Shown here piece by piece: positions 24,533 to 32,781 of a stretch of 46,307 nt of DNA. This stretch comes from DATIUV01 sp049322755 (lineage in GTDB: Bacteria; Pseudomonadota; Gammaproteobacteria; Burkholderiales; UBA6910), in contig JBMOQX010000055.1 in assembly GCA_049322755.1 (NCBI GenBank), positions 1-46,307 on the forward strand, given 5' to 3'. Below the pieces are notes generated by a model that saw nothing but the letters and a program-made list of their open reading frames with translations, searched no databases and was not told where the DNA came from. How positions within the stretch are numbered: position 1 is the stretch's first letter; every line of letters starts with the position of its first letter. A program made the position numbers and the translations under genes.

Positions 24533-24646
24533 ATCACCTCTTCGCGCGCCACCGGCAGCTTAACGACGCCCCCGGGAATCGCGCCGGTCCCGGGTTCGTG
24601 ATTAAGATGCCGACTTGTCGGCCGTGTGCTGCCGTGGAGATTGCCC

Positions 24647-25651
24647 ATGCTCGCGATGCGTCTCAACCGCCCCGGTCAGCCCCTCGCCGCCGTACACTTG
24701 CCCCGCCCCGCGCCCGGGCCCGGCCAGGTGCTGGTGCGGGTCCACGCCTGCGGCGTCTGCCGCACCGATCTGCACGTGGTCGACGGCGAACTCCCCGGAC
24801 CCAAGCTGCCCATCGTTCCCGGCCACGAGATCATCGGCCGCGTCGCGGCGCTGGGACCGGGTGTGGATCGCTTCCGCGAGGGCGAGCGGGTCGGCGTGCC
24901 CTGGCTCGGCTACACCTGCGGCGAGTGCCGCTATTGCCGCACCGGCCGCGAGAACCTCTGCGCGAACGCGCGCTTCACCGGCTACCAGATCGACGGCGGC
25001 TACGCGGAATACACCCTCGCCGACGCGCGGTACTGTTTTCCGATCCAGGACGATTACAGCGACGTCGAGGCGGCGCCGCTGCTGTGCGCCGGACTGATCG
25101 GCCATCGCTCGCTCTCGATGGCTGGCGATGCCCGGCGGCTGGGCATCTACGGTTTCGGCGCCGCGGCCCACATCGTCGCGCAGGTCGCGCGCTGGCAGGG
25201 TCGCGAGGTCTACGCTTTCACCCGGCCCGGCGACGCCGAGGCCCAGGCGTTCGCCCGGACGCTGGGTGCGGTCTGGGCGGGCGATTCGGACCAGAAGCCC
25301 CCGGAGCCGCTGGACGCCGCCATCGTGTTCGCCCCGGTGGGCGCGCTGGTGCCGGCCGCACTGCGCGCGGTCGGCAAGGGCGGCATCGTGGTCTGCGGCG
25401 GCATCCACATGAGCGACATCCCGGCCTTTCCCTACGCCATTCTCTGGGGCGAAAGGCGCATCCAGTCGGTGGCCAACCTCACCCGCCGCGACGGCGAGGA
25501 GTTCCTGGCCCTGGCGCCCCGGGTGCCGGTGCGCACCGAAACCGTCCCGATGCCGCTGGAGCAAGCCAACGAAGCGCTGGCCCGACTCCGGGAGGGGCGC
25601 CTGCAGGGCGCAGCAGTCCTGACCACATCGGCGATTGATAGTAAGCACTAA
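24647..25651 (+). CDS. Zinc-dependent alcohol dehydrogenase, 334 aa
   Basis: Medium-chain dehydrogenase/reductase. Start taken at ATG 24647 with GGAG at 24636-24639; a GTG at 24626 lacks such a site. Catalytic zinc ligands: Cys in ACGVCRTDLHV and GHEIIG. Structural zinc: CGECRYCRTGRENLC (four Cys). The Rossmann stretch is LGIYGFGAAAHIVAQVA, with G-F-G-A-A-A in place of the usual G-x-G-x-x-G, as in the subfamily related to the AdhA/AdhP type. Oxidises primary alcohols or reduces aldehydes with NAD(P). It stands alone; the strong phasin promoter follows. It might contribute to fatty alcohol metabolism, but nothing local ties it to that. Confidence 0.88.
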   Translation: MLAMRLNRPGQPLAAVHLPRPAPGPGQVLVRVHACGVCRTDLHVVDGELPGPKLPIVPGHEIIGRVAALGPGVDRFREGERVGVPWLGYTCGECRYCRTGRENLCANARFTGYQIDGGYAEYTLADARYCFPIQDDYSDVEAAPLLCAGLIGHRSLSMAGDARRLGIYGFGAAAHIVAQVARWQGREVYAFTRPGDAEAQAFARTLGAVWAGDSDQKPPEPLDAAIVFAPVGALVPAALRAVGKGGIVVCGGIHMSDIPAFPYAILWGERRIQSVANLTRRDGEEFLALAPRVPVRTETVPMPLEQANEALARLREGRLQGAAVLTTSAIDSKH

Positions 25652-25719
25652 CAGTCTCTGATTTCACGAGTCATTTTCCATGCGCAACGCCCGTTTTGGT
25701 GCGTCGCACAAAAAATTTC

Positions 25720-25763
25720 TTGACTTTCGGTCCGGCACCCTTACAATGTGATTGTGCAGCGCA
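25720..25763 (+). promoter_or_regulatory. phaP: Phasin promoter with possible PhaR site
   Basis: TTGACT (25720-25725), 16-base spacer, TACAAT (25742-25747): close to the sigma-70 consensus and the best promoter in the window. Immediately downstream is TGC-AGC-GCA (25755-25763), which resembles the TGC-N3-GCA sites bound by the PHA repressor PhaR in other bacteria. Placed at the transcription start, it would block initiation. The PhaR reading is an inference. Confidence 0.65.
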
Positions 25764-25825
25764 GCAATGTGCCTTGCCAAACCCTTATCGAACCGATTCG
25801 TTTATTGTTTTTAAAGGAGTTAATT

Positions 25826-26368
25826 ATGGTCAACATCGCTGAAAAAGTCGCCGCCTACAATCGCGCGAACCTGGAAACCGTCCTTCAGGCCGTCAACATC
25901 GCCCTCGGCGGTGCCGAGCGCCTGATGGAACTGCAACTGGCCGCCGCCAAGGCGATAGTGGCCGACGGCGCCCGCACCGCGAAGGCGCTGACCGAAGTGA
26001 AAGACGCCAAGGAACTGGTGGCGGTTCCGGGCTTCGCGGTCGAGCCGCAAGCCGAGAAGGCGATGGCTTTCGCCCGCAACGTGTACGAAGTCACCGTCAA
26101 GACCCAGGCCGATTTCGCCAAGCTGCTGGAAGAGCGTGCCGCCGAACTGAACCAGGAGACCATCGCGACCCTGGAGCAGGTGGCGAAGACCGCCCCGGCC
26201 GGCGCCGGCGCCGACGCCGTCGTGGCCGCGATGAAGCAGGCCGTTGCCGCTTCCTCGTCCGCCTACGACACCATGTCGAAAGCGGCCAAGCAGGTCGCGG
26301 AGATGACCGAAGCCAACGTGACGGCCATCACCGCCAAGACCACCGGCGCGAAAAGGAAGGCCGCGTAA
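25826..26368 (+). CDS. phaP: Phasin, PHA granule-associated protein, 180 aa
   Basis: A betaproteobacterial phasin that coats polyhydroxyalkanoate granules. Start at ATG 25826 with AAAGGAG upstream. The protein is almost wholly amphipathic helix: NIAEKVAAYNRANLETVLQA, then LMELQLAAAKAIVADGARTA, DFAKLLEERAAELNQE, and an Ala/Lys-rich C-terminus (TTGAKRKAA), without Cys. This is the typical phasin_2 pattern. It has a strong promoter (25720-25747) and a strong terminator (26404-26433), so it is a monocistronic, highly expressed gene. A second, PhaF/PhaI-type phasin sits at 42991-43455. Confidence 0.93.
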   Translation: MVNIAEKVAAYNRANLETVLQAVNIALGGAERLMELQLAAAKAIVADGARTAKALTEVKDAKELVAVPGFAVEPQAEKAMAFARNVYEVTVKTQADFAKLLEERAAELNQETIATLEQVAKTAPAGAGADAVVAAMKQAVAASSSAYDTMSKAAKQVAEMTEANVTAITAKTTGAKRKAA

Positions 26369-26403
26369 CAGCGTCCTGACGCAGCAGCACAACGCCGAAA
26401 AGG

Positions 26404-26433
26404 CCCTCCGCAGGACACCGCGGGGGGTTTTTT
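26404..26433 (+). terminator. Rho-independent terminator after phaP
   Basis: CCCTCCGC (26404-26411) pairs with GCGGGGGG (26420-26427), including one G-U, with an 8-base loop, then six T residues. 36 bases after the phasin stop. Confidence 0.85.
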
Positions 26434-26528
26434 CATTTTGCCGCGCCGGCGTCAACGAGCGCGGCGGCGGCGCGTTCTTGCTCTCGCGCGCAGTTCGCGC
26501 GTTTCCCAACGCTAAAGGAGAATCACTC

Positions 26529-26798
26529 ATGTTTGAAGTTCGCCGTATTGCCGCGGCCCTCGCAATCGCGCTGGCCCCCGCTTTCGCACTGGCCCAGGCC
26601 ACCCCCGCGACGCCGGCGACGCCGTCCGCCCCGGCGATGCAGCAGGAGCAGATGCGCGAGCAGAAGATGGAGCAGAAGCAGGAATACAAGGCCGACCAGA
26701 CCCAGGCCAAGGAGAAGAAAGCCAAGAAAGAGAAGAAGGCCGCCAAGGAGAAGAAAGCCAAGAAGAGCACCCAGCCGCCGGCCGAGCCCAAGAGCTGA
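26529..26798 (+). CDS. Exported lysine-rich small protein, 89 aa
   Basis: ATG 26529 is preceded by AAAGGAG. The first 23 residues form a signal peptide (RRIAAALAIALAPAFALAQA). The mature part is wholly low complexity: TPATPATPSAP, a Gln/Glu/Met stretch (QQEQMREQKMEQKQE), then a charged run of KEKKAKKEKKAAKEKKAKK and a Pro tail. It is likely disordered and positively charged in the periplasm, perhaps binding envelope polyanions. No family is recognised. Its own terminator follows at 26831. It lies between the phasin and the retropepsin gene in the same orientation. Confidence 0.7.
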   Translation: MFEVRRIAAALAIALAPAFALAQATPATPATPSAPAMQQEQMREQKMEQKQEYKADQTQAKEKKAKKEKKAAKEKKAKKSTQPPAEPKS

Positions 26799-26830
26799 AG
26801 CCGCGCCTTCGTCAGCAATTCGCAATCGCG

Positions 26831-26861
26831 GACAGCCGGCACGAGCCGGCTGTCTGTTTTT
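26831..26861 (+). terminator. Strong rho-independent terminator
   Basis: GACAGCCGGC (26831-26840) and GCCGGCTGTC (26845-26854) form a perfect 10-bp stem with an ACGA tetraloop, followed by TGTTTTT. Ends the transcript of the Lys-rich protein gene. Confidence 0.9.
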
Positions 26862-26896
26862 GCACGCCCGAAACACCGAGCCTAGAATACGGCGTC

Positions 26897-27538
26897 ATGA
26901 CGATGATCCGCGCGTTCATTCGGCGCTTCGGCCTCGCGGCCATCACGGCGGCATTCGGGCTCGCCGCCGGTGCCGGGGCCACGACGGTGGAGGTCATCGG
27001 CCTCGGCGCCGGCAAGGTGGAGGTCATCGTCAACGGCACCGACGTGCGCACGCTGCGGCCGGGGCAGGCGTCGCCGGAAGGCGTGCGGGTGCTGTCGATC
27101 GCCGGCGACCGGGCGGTGCTGGAGATCGACGGCGAGCGCCAGGAACTCGCCCTCGGCCAGACCAACGTCGGTTCCGTGGCGCTGACCGCCGACCGCCAGG
27201 GTCATTTCTTCGCCACGGCGTACATCAACGGACTGCCGGTCAAGGCGCTGGTGGATACCGGCGCCACGGTGGTGTCGATGGGCGTTCGGGAAGCCGACCA
27301 GCTGGGCCTCGCCTACCGCAGCGGGCGCCAGGTCCCCTTGCGCACCGCCGGCGGCGATGTCGCCGGCTGGGTGGTGACGCTGCCGTCGGTGCGCATCGGC
27401 AGCATCGTGGTCTCGAACGTGGAGGCCGTGGTCAATCCCGGACAGTCGCTGGGCTTCATCCTGCTGGGCGGCTCGTTCCTCAACCGGCTGGCGATGCAGC
27501 GCACCGGCGAGACGCTCTACCTCCTGCCCGGGAACTGA
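26897..27538 (+). CDS. Retropepsin-like aspartic protease family protein, 213 aa
   Basis: A clan AA single-lobe aspartic protease. N-terminal signal or anchor sequence (FGLAAITAAFGLAAGAGA), a small beta domain (VEVIGLGAGKVEVIVNGTDV), then the retropepsin core with the catalytic motif in KALVDTGATVVSMG (about residues 114-127) and the flap-like GWVVTLPSVRIGSIVVSNVE and GFILLGGSFLNRL. Such proteins act as dimers. The family in Proteobacteria is periplasmic or membrane-linked, with poorly known substrates. Starts at ATG 26897; an ATG six bases later is equally possible. Confidence 0.87.
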   Translation: MTMIRAFIRRFGLAAITAAFGLAAGAGATTVEVIGLGAGKVEVIVNGTDVRTLRPGQASPEGVRVLSIAGDRAVLEIDGERQELALGQTNVGSVALTADRQGHFFATAYINGLPVKALVDTGATVVSMGVREADQLGLAYRSGRQVPLRTAGGDVAGWVVTLPSVRIGSIVVSNVEAVVNPGQSLGFILLGGSFLNRLAMQRTGETLYLLPGN

Positions 27539-27541
27539 AGG

Positions 27542-28162
27542 CTACGCCGGCACCTTCATTCCCTTCTGCACCGCGGGCCGCGCCCCCAGTTCGTCGAACC
27601 AGCGCTTGACGTTGGGAAATTCACCCAAGTTCACCTGCTGCCATTCGTGCCGCGCCACCCACGGATACGTGGCGATGTCGGCAATCGTGTACTGGCCAGC
27701 GGCGAGATAGGGCGCTGCGCCGAGCCGCGAGTTCAGCACGCCGTAGAGCCGGCGGGTTTCCTTGGAGTAGCGCCCGATGGCGTAAGGAACCTTCTCCGGC
27801 GCAAATCGCAGGAAGTGGTGCGCCTGGCCGAAGAACGGGCCCACGCCGCCCATCTGGAACATCAGCCACTCCAGCGTCTCGTAGCGCGCCCGCGGCGGCG
27901 ACGGGAGCAGCTTTCCGGCCTTCTCCGCCAGGTAGATCAGAATCGCCCCGGACTCGAACACCGTGATGGGCTTGCCGTCGGGGCCTTCGGTATCGACGAT
28001 CGCCGGAATCTTGCTGTTGGGGTTGATGGCGACGAATTCGGGCCGGTACTGACCGCCCTTGCCGATGTCGACCGGATGCACGGTGTAGGGGAGCGCCAGT
28101 TCTTCCAGCATGATGGAAATCTTGCGGCCGTTGGGCGTGCTCCAGGTGTACAGGTCGATCAT
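27542..28162 (-). CDS. Glutathione S-transferase, YfcG/YghU-like, 206 aa
   Basis: N-terminal thioredoxin fold with IDLYTWSTPNGRKISIMLEE (TPNG is the nu-class substitution for the Cys/Ser/Tyr active site), cis-Pro in NSKIPAIVD, the ES motif FESGAILIYLAEK, and a helical C-domain with QYTIADIATYPWV (the N-capping box). Nu-class enzymes have disulfide reductase activity with glutathione. The gene converges with the retropepsin gene with only three bases between, and is divergent from DUF2905. Confidence 0.92.
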   Translation of the reverse strand: MIDLYTWSTPNGRKISIMLEELALPYTVHPVDIGKGGQYRPEFVAINPNSKIPAIVDTEGPDGKPITVFESGAILIYLAEKAGKLLPSPPRARYETLEWLMFQMGGVGPFFGQAHHFLRFAPEKVPYAIGRYSKETRRLYGVLNSRLGAAPYLAAGQYTIADIATYPWVARHEWQQVNLGEFPNVKRWFDELGARPAVQKGMKVPA

Positions 28163-28291
28163 CGATGTCCTCTCGGTTGAATGGCTTTCTGACGGTCGCG
28201 GCGACCGTCGGTTTCCTTACGCCCGCGGGAAGCTCCGGGCGCCGGGGAAATGCCGTACGATGGCGCCTTCCGTTTCCGCAAGGAATCGACG

Positions 28292-28489
28292 ATGCTCAAG
28301 TGGCTGCTCACGCTGATCGTCCTGCTGATCGCGCTCGGACTCGCGCAGCCGCTGCTGCGCCGCCTGGGCCTGGGCCGGCTGCCCGGCGACGTCCAGGTGA
28401 AGCGCGGGCGCGAGCAGTATTACTTTCCGATCGCGTCCACGGTGGTGCTGTCGCTGGTGCTGACGCTGCTACTGCTCTGGCTCACCTGA
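28292..28489 (+). CDS. DUF2905-family membrane protein, 65 aa
   Basis: ATG 28292 with AAGGA upstream. Two hydrophobic helices (LKWLLTLIVLLIALGLAQPL and FPIASTVVLSLVLTLLLLWL) flank the family core LGRLPGDVQVKRGREQYYFP. The function of this conserved small inner-membrane protein is unknown. Its last 21 bases overlap the 3' end of cca on the other strand. The frame is open upstream to 28250 but without a ribosome-binding site. Confidence 0.88.
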   Translation: MLKWLLTLIVLLIALGLAQPLLRRLGLGRLPGDVQVKRGREQYYFPIASTVVLSLVLTLLLLWLT

Positions 28490-29704
28490 CCCGACGGCGT
28501 CGAACCGCGCCCTGATGGCCGCGATGCGCGCCTGGCGCACGCGCGCGGCAATGGCCGCGGTGTCCGCCGCCCCCCGGGCCAGCGCGCCGGCGTCCACCGA
28601 CGCCGCCGCATCCAGCGCCGCCAGCAGCCGCGCGCGCGGCGGATAGGGGCGCTCGGCGTAACCGGGGCGGCCGTGGAAGTCCGCGGCGCAGGCGTCCAGG
28701 AACTGCCGGAAGCGCTCCGGGCGACGCAGCGCGTCGGTGCCGTGCAGCAGATCCAGCACGGTCGCCGCCCGCAGCTCCAGCGCGCGGTGCACGTCGCCGT
28801 GATAGCGCGCGGTGATGCGCGCCAGGTCGCGGCACGCGGTGGGGGCGCGCACGCGCTCCGACAAGTTCTCCACCAGTTCCACGCTCTTCCGCTCGTGGCC
28901 GTGATGCCGCGGCCAGTCTTCCTTCGGCGTCGCCGCCTTGCCCAGGTCGTGGGTGAGCGCGGCGAAGCGCACCGGCAGCGGATGGCCCTCCCGCGCGCAG
29001 TAATCGATCACCATCATGGTGTGCAGCCCGGTGTCCACCTCGGGATGGGGCTCCGGCGGCTGCGGCACGCCGAACAGAGCGTCGATTTCGGGCAGCACGC
29101 GGGCGAGCGCGCCGCACTCGCGCAGCACGTAGAACATGCGCGAGGGCCTGTCTTCCATCAGCCCCCGCGACAGCTCCTGCCAGACGCGCTCCGCCACCAA
29201 GTGCTCCACCTCGCCGGTGTGCACCATCTCGCGCATCAGGGCCATGGTTTCCGGCGCCACCTGGAAGCCGAAGCGCGCGGCGAAGCGCGCCACCCGCAGG
29301 ATGCGCACCGGGTCCTCGACGAAGGCTGGGCCGACGTGGCGCAGGATGCCGCGCTCCAGGTCCTCGACGCCGCCGAAGGGGTCGATGACGTTGCCGTGCT
29401 CATCCAGGGCGATGGCGTTGATGGTGAGGTCGCGCCGCACCAGGTCTTCCCGCAGCGTCACCTCGCGCGAGGCGAAGATCTCGAAGCCCTTGTAGCCGCG
29501 CGCCACCTTGCGCTCGGTGCGCGCCAGCGCGTACTCCTCCTTGGTTTCGGGGTGAAGGAACACCGGGAAGTCCTTGCCCACCGGCTTGAAGCCGAGGCGC
29601 TCCATCTCCTCCGGCGTGCTGCCAACCACCACGTAGTCGTGGTCCTTGACCGGCAGGCCCAGCAGTTCGTCCCGGACCGAGCCGCCCACTCGATAGACCT
29701 TCAC
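28469..29704 (-). CDS. cca: Multifunctional CCA tRNA nucleotidyltransferase
   Basis: Adds or repairs the 3' CCA end of tRNA. Class II nucleotidyltransferase head: YRVGGSVRDELLG (residues 4-16) with the catalytic DHD in VKDHDYVVVGS, then RRDLTINAIALDEHGNVIDP and the DPVRILRVARFAARFGF helix. The C-terminal HD domain (HTMMVIDYCA, THDLGKAATP, HGHERKSVELV) marks the bacterial bifunctional form with phosphohydrolase activity. The 411-aa length is typical. Last gene of a minus-strand run beginning at 33561. Confidence 0.95.
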   Translation of the reverse strand: MKVYRVGGSVRDELLGLPVKDHDYVVVGSTPEEMERLGFKPVGKDFPVFLHPETKEEYALARTERKVARGYKGFEIFASREVTLREDLVRRDLTINAIALDEHGNVIDPFGGVEDLERGILRHVGPAFVEDPVRILRVARFAARFGFQVAPETMALMREMVHTGEVEHLVAERVWQELSRGLMEDRPSRMFYVLRECGALARVLPEIDALFGVPQPPEPHPEVDTGLHTMMVIDYCAREGHPLPVRFAALTHDLGKAATPKEDWPRHHGHERKSVELVENLSERVRAPTACRDLARITARYHGDVHRALELRAATVLDLLHGTDALRRPERFRQFLDACAADFHGRPGYAERPYPPRARLLAALDAAASVDAGALARGAADTAAIAARVRQARIAAIRARFDAVGSGEPEQ

Positions 29705-29740
29705 GGAAGATTCAGCCCCGCCGAGCGCGGAACCGGCGCC

Positions 29741-30685
29741 TCAGCGCCCGGCGCGGTCGCGGAACTCCTTGTAGCGCGCCCGCGGCGTCAGGCCGCCCAG
29801 GTATTCGGGTACCACCGCCTCGATGGCGGTGGGCTGGAAGCCGAACACCGCGGGAAAATCGCAGCCGCAGACGCTGTCGATCTTCATCGAGTAGTAATTG
29901 TCGCGGGTCATCACCTTCACCGGCGAGAACTCCATCATCCACGCCTGCAGGTAGGAAAGCCGGTCGTTGAGGCCGATGACGGGCCGCGGCTTGCCGATGA
30001 CGCGGCCGACGTACTCCACCAGCTCGCGCAGGGTGTACACCTTGGGCCCGCACAGGTCGTAGGACTGCCCGAACGTGCGCGAATCGGTCAGGCAGCCCGT
30101 GAACGCCTGCGCCACGTCCTCCACCCAGACCGGCTGGAAGCGCGCGTTGGGGCACGCCAGCGGCAGCACCGGGGCCAGCTTGAGCGTGGTTGCGAACATG
30201 TTGAGGAAGCTGTCGCCGCGGCCGAAGATGACCGACGGCCGGAAAATGGTCCAATCGAGCTGGCTGGCCCGCACCAGCTTCTCGGCTTCGCCCTTGGAGC
30301 GCAGGTACGCGCTGGGCCCGTCCGGACTCGCGTTGAGGGCGCTCATGTGGACGTAGCGCCGCACGCCGTTGCGCTGGCAGGCCTCGATCACCTTGCGCGG
30401 CAGCTCGGTGTGGACACGCTCGAAGCCGCCGCCCTTGCCGGCGTGCAGGATCCCCACGAGATGGATCACCGCGTCGCAGCCGGCCACCACCCGGTCCAGC
30501 GTCGCCGGATCGTGGACATCGGCGTCCATCACGTCCGCCGTCGGCAGCAGGATAAGTTCGTCCTTGACGCTCTCGCGATGGCGTGTGGGCACGCGCACCC
30601 GCACGCGCTCGCCCGCCAGGCGATGCACGATGTGGCGGCCGACGAAGCCGCTGCCCCCGATGACGCAAACCGTTTCGAGCTTCAT
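29741..30685 (-). CDS. NDUFA9-like NAD(P)-binding extended SDR, 314 aa
   Basis: Start at ATG 30685 (MKLETVCVIGGSGFVGRHIV); the frame continues upstream without coding character. Rossmann motif GGSGFVGRH, DVHDPATLDRVVAGCDAVIH, then RSKGEAEK where the usual Y-x3-K is YLRSK, RPSVIFGRGDSFLN and QPVWVEDVA. This matches the bacterial relatives of the mitochondrial complex I subunit NDUFA9, which bind NADPH but are not proven enzymes. Lies 36 bases from cca and 97 bases from slt, the conserved betaproteobacterial order as I remember it. Confidence 0.87.
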   Translation of the reverse strand: MKLETVCVIGGSGFVGRHIVHRLAGERVRVRVPTRHRESVKDELILLPTADVMDADVHDPATLDRVVAGCDAVIHLVGILHAGKGGGFERVHTELPRKVIEACQRNGVRRYVHMSALNASPDGPSAYLRSKGEAEKLVRASQLDWTIFRPSVIFGRGDSFLNMFATTLKLAPVLPLACPNARFQPVWVEDVAQAFTGCLTDSRTFGQSYDLCGPKVYTLRELVEYVGRVIGKPRPVIGLNDRLSYLQAWMMEFSPVKVMTRDNYYSMKIDSVCGCDFPAVFGFQPTAIEAVVPEYLGGLTPRARYKEFRDRAGR

Positions 30686-30782
30686 GGCGTTATGGACCGA
30701 TCGGGCGGCGCCGGGGGATGCCGGCGCCACAGGGTAAGCGAAACAACCGGATTTTAACCCACCGCCCGCCGCCCGGCGGCGG

Positions 30783-32717
30783 TCACGGCTCGTCGCTTTC
30801 GACCTTGTCGTCCCTCGGCTTTGCCGGGACGGTGCCGAGCCGCGTGGTGATGGACCCCCAGGGACGCCCGAGAATGCCCGCGTAGTACTCGGCATTGCTC
30901 ATCACCTTTTTCACGTAATCCCGGGTCTCGTTGAACGGGATGGTCTCCGCGTAGATTGCCCCTTCCAGCGGCCGCTCGTCGCGCCAGCGCTGGGCGCGCC
31001 GCGGACCGGCGTTGTAGGCCGCCGACGCCAGCACCGGACTGCCGTCCAGCCTGTCGTGCACGTGCTTGAGGTAATAGGTGCCCAGCGCCAGATTGGTCTC
31101 CACCTCGTTCACCATCGAGCTGCGGTACGAGGTCATGCCCATCTTCTTCGCCACCCAGCGCGCGGTCCCTGGCATCAGCTGCATCAGCCCGCTGGCGCCG
31201 GCGCTGGAGCGCGCGTCCACCATGAAGCGGCTTTCCTGGCGGATCAGGCCCAGCACCCAGGCGTCGTCCAGCGCCATGTCGCGCGCCGCCGCCTGCAGCT
31301 GCTCACGGTACGGCGCCAGGTAACGCAGCCGGAAGTCGTGCAGCTCGCGGGTGCGCTCGGCGGTGAAGATGGCCCGATCCCAGAGCTGGTGCCGCCGCGC
31401 CAGCTCGGCTGCCGCCAGCAGCCGGCGGTCGTCGAAGTCGCGAACGGTGTAGTTCCACTCGCGGATGCCTTCCCAGCGCAACGCCAGGTCGAACAGCTTG
31501 AGCGCCCGCTGGATCCCGGGCTCCCGAGCGATCGCCGCGACTTCCGCGGCGCCGGGCTGGAAATCGACCTCCGGCGCGGCGGCGATGCTGCCCAGCGCGT
31601 CGGTGGCGAGCTGTCCATAGAAATGGTGTTCCCGCGACAGCTCCACCAGCATCAGGGGCACCTCGCCAGCCTCGCCCTGGGCTTTCAGCGCCCGCGCCTT
31701 CCAGTAGCGCCACGCGGGATCCTTCTGCCGCGCGGGGGACATGGCGTCGATGGCGGCCAGCACCGCGCCCCAGTTCTCCCCGCGCAAAGCGGCGCGCGCC
31801 TTCCATTCCAGCGCGTCGTCGTCGCCCGCCAGGTCGCCGGCCTTCGCATACCACTCCAGCGCCTGGGGCTGGTGGTAGAGCGCGGCGTAATAGGCCAGCC
31901 GCTGCCACGCGAAGCGCCGGTCGGCCTCCGGAAACGCCGGCTCCAGTTTCGCCCAGTACCCGGCGGCATGCTCCGGATTCACCCGGGCCAGGCGCTGCAG
32001 CGCGTACAGCGTCACTTCGCGCTCGGCCCGGCGAGTGGTCTTGCGGCCCAGGGTCTTAACGTGACTCTCGGGATTGCGCGCGGCCGCTTTGAGCGCCTTA
32101 TCCGTAATCGCCTCGGACTTGGGCAGGTAGGCGCCCACGGCGCCGGCCAGCGACGTCTTGCCCGCCGACAGCGCCAGGCGCACGCGCGCCCAGATGTCGT
32201 CCCGCGTCAGGATGCCGCCCGAGACCATGCCCTCGAACACCGTGACGCACGCATCGGGCATTTCCCGGGCGGTGAACCAGATGGGCCTGGCGTCCTTCAG
32301 CGCCGCGTAGCCTTCCTTCAGCATCGCCGCCTGCAGCGCGTAGCAGCGGATGTCCATGGCATCGCCCTGGTAGCGGGCGTACTCCTCGCGGAACTGCGGC
32401 CATTCGCTCGCCTCGCCCAGGATGCGCAGCCAGTCGGCGCGGGCTTGCTCTTCCAGCACCGTGCCCTGGTGCCGGGCGAGGAACGCGCGCACCTCCGCCG
32501 GCGTCGCCTGGGCCATGGACAGGCGCAGGCGGTAATACTCGACGTAGGGGTAAAGGACATGGTCGCGCAATTTCGGCGCCACCGCATCCAGCTTGTCGCG
32601 GCTGCCGAGACGGAACGCCTCGCGCGCCGCCAGGAAGTCGTCGTCGGCGCCGGCGGCCAGCGCCGGCGGCGCGGCGAGAACGCACAGGATGAATGCGAGA
32701 GCGAAGGCGCGGATCAT
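30783..32717 (-). CDS. slt: Soluble lytic murein transglycosylase
   Basis: A periplasmic enzyme that cleaves peptidoglycan with anhydro-muramyl ends. Signal peptide MIRAFALAFILCVLAAPPAL. A long alpha-superhelical ring (about residues 25-450) precedes the catalytic SLT domain: GLIRQESRFMVDARSSAGAS with the catalytic Glu, GLMQLMPGTA, and YNAGP. The length of 644 aa equals Slt70. Basic/acidic C-tail (KPRDDKVESDEP). 64 bases separate it from the hypothetical gene upstream, with which it may share a promoter. Confidence 0.94.
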   Translation of the reverse strand: MIRAFALAFILCVLAAPPALAAGADDDFLAAREAFRLGSRDKLDAVAPKLRDHVLYPYVEYYRLRLSMAQATPAEVRAFLARHQGTVLEEQARADWLRILGEASEWPQFREEYARYQGDAMDIRCYALQAAMLKEGYAALKDARPIWFTAREMPDACVTVFEGMVSGGILTRDDIWARVRLALSAGKTSLAGAVGAYLPKSEAITDKALKAAARNPESHVKTLGRKTTRRAEREVTLYALQRLARVNPEHAAGYWAKLEPAFPEADRRFAWQRLAYYAALYHQPQALEWYAKAGDLAGDDDALEWKARAALRGENWGAVLAAIDAMSPARQKDPAWRYWKARALKAQGEAGEVPLMLVELSREHHFYGQLATDALGSIAAAPEVDFQPGAAEVAAIAREPGIQRALKLFDLALRWEGIREWNYTVRDFDDRRLLAAAELARRHQLWDRAIFTAERTRELHDFRLRYLAPYREQLQAAARDMALDDAWVLGLIRQESRFMVDARSSAGASGLMQLMPGTARWVAKKMGMTSYRSSMVNEVETNLALGTYYLKHVHDRLDGSPVLASAAYNAGPRRAQRWRDERPLEGAIYAETIPFNETRDYVKKVMSNAEYYAGILGRPWGSITTRLGTVPAKPRDDKVESDEP

Positions 32718-32781
32718 TTTTTCCAGCTTAGCACGCGCGCACGACGGTTTCGTGGCGCAACCCCGGGCGTTTGAGTCGCGC

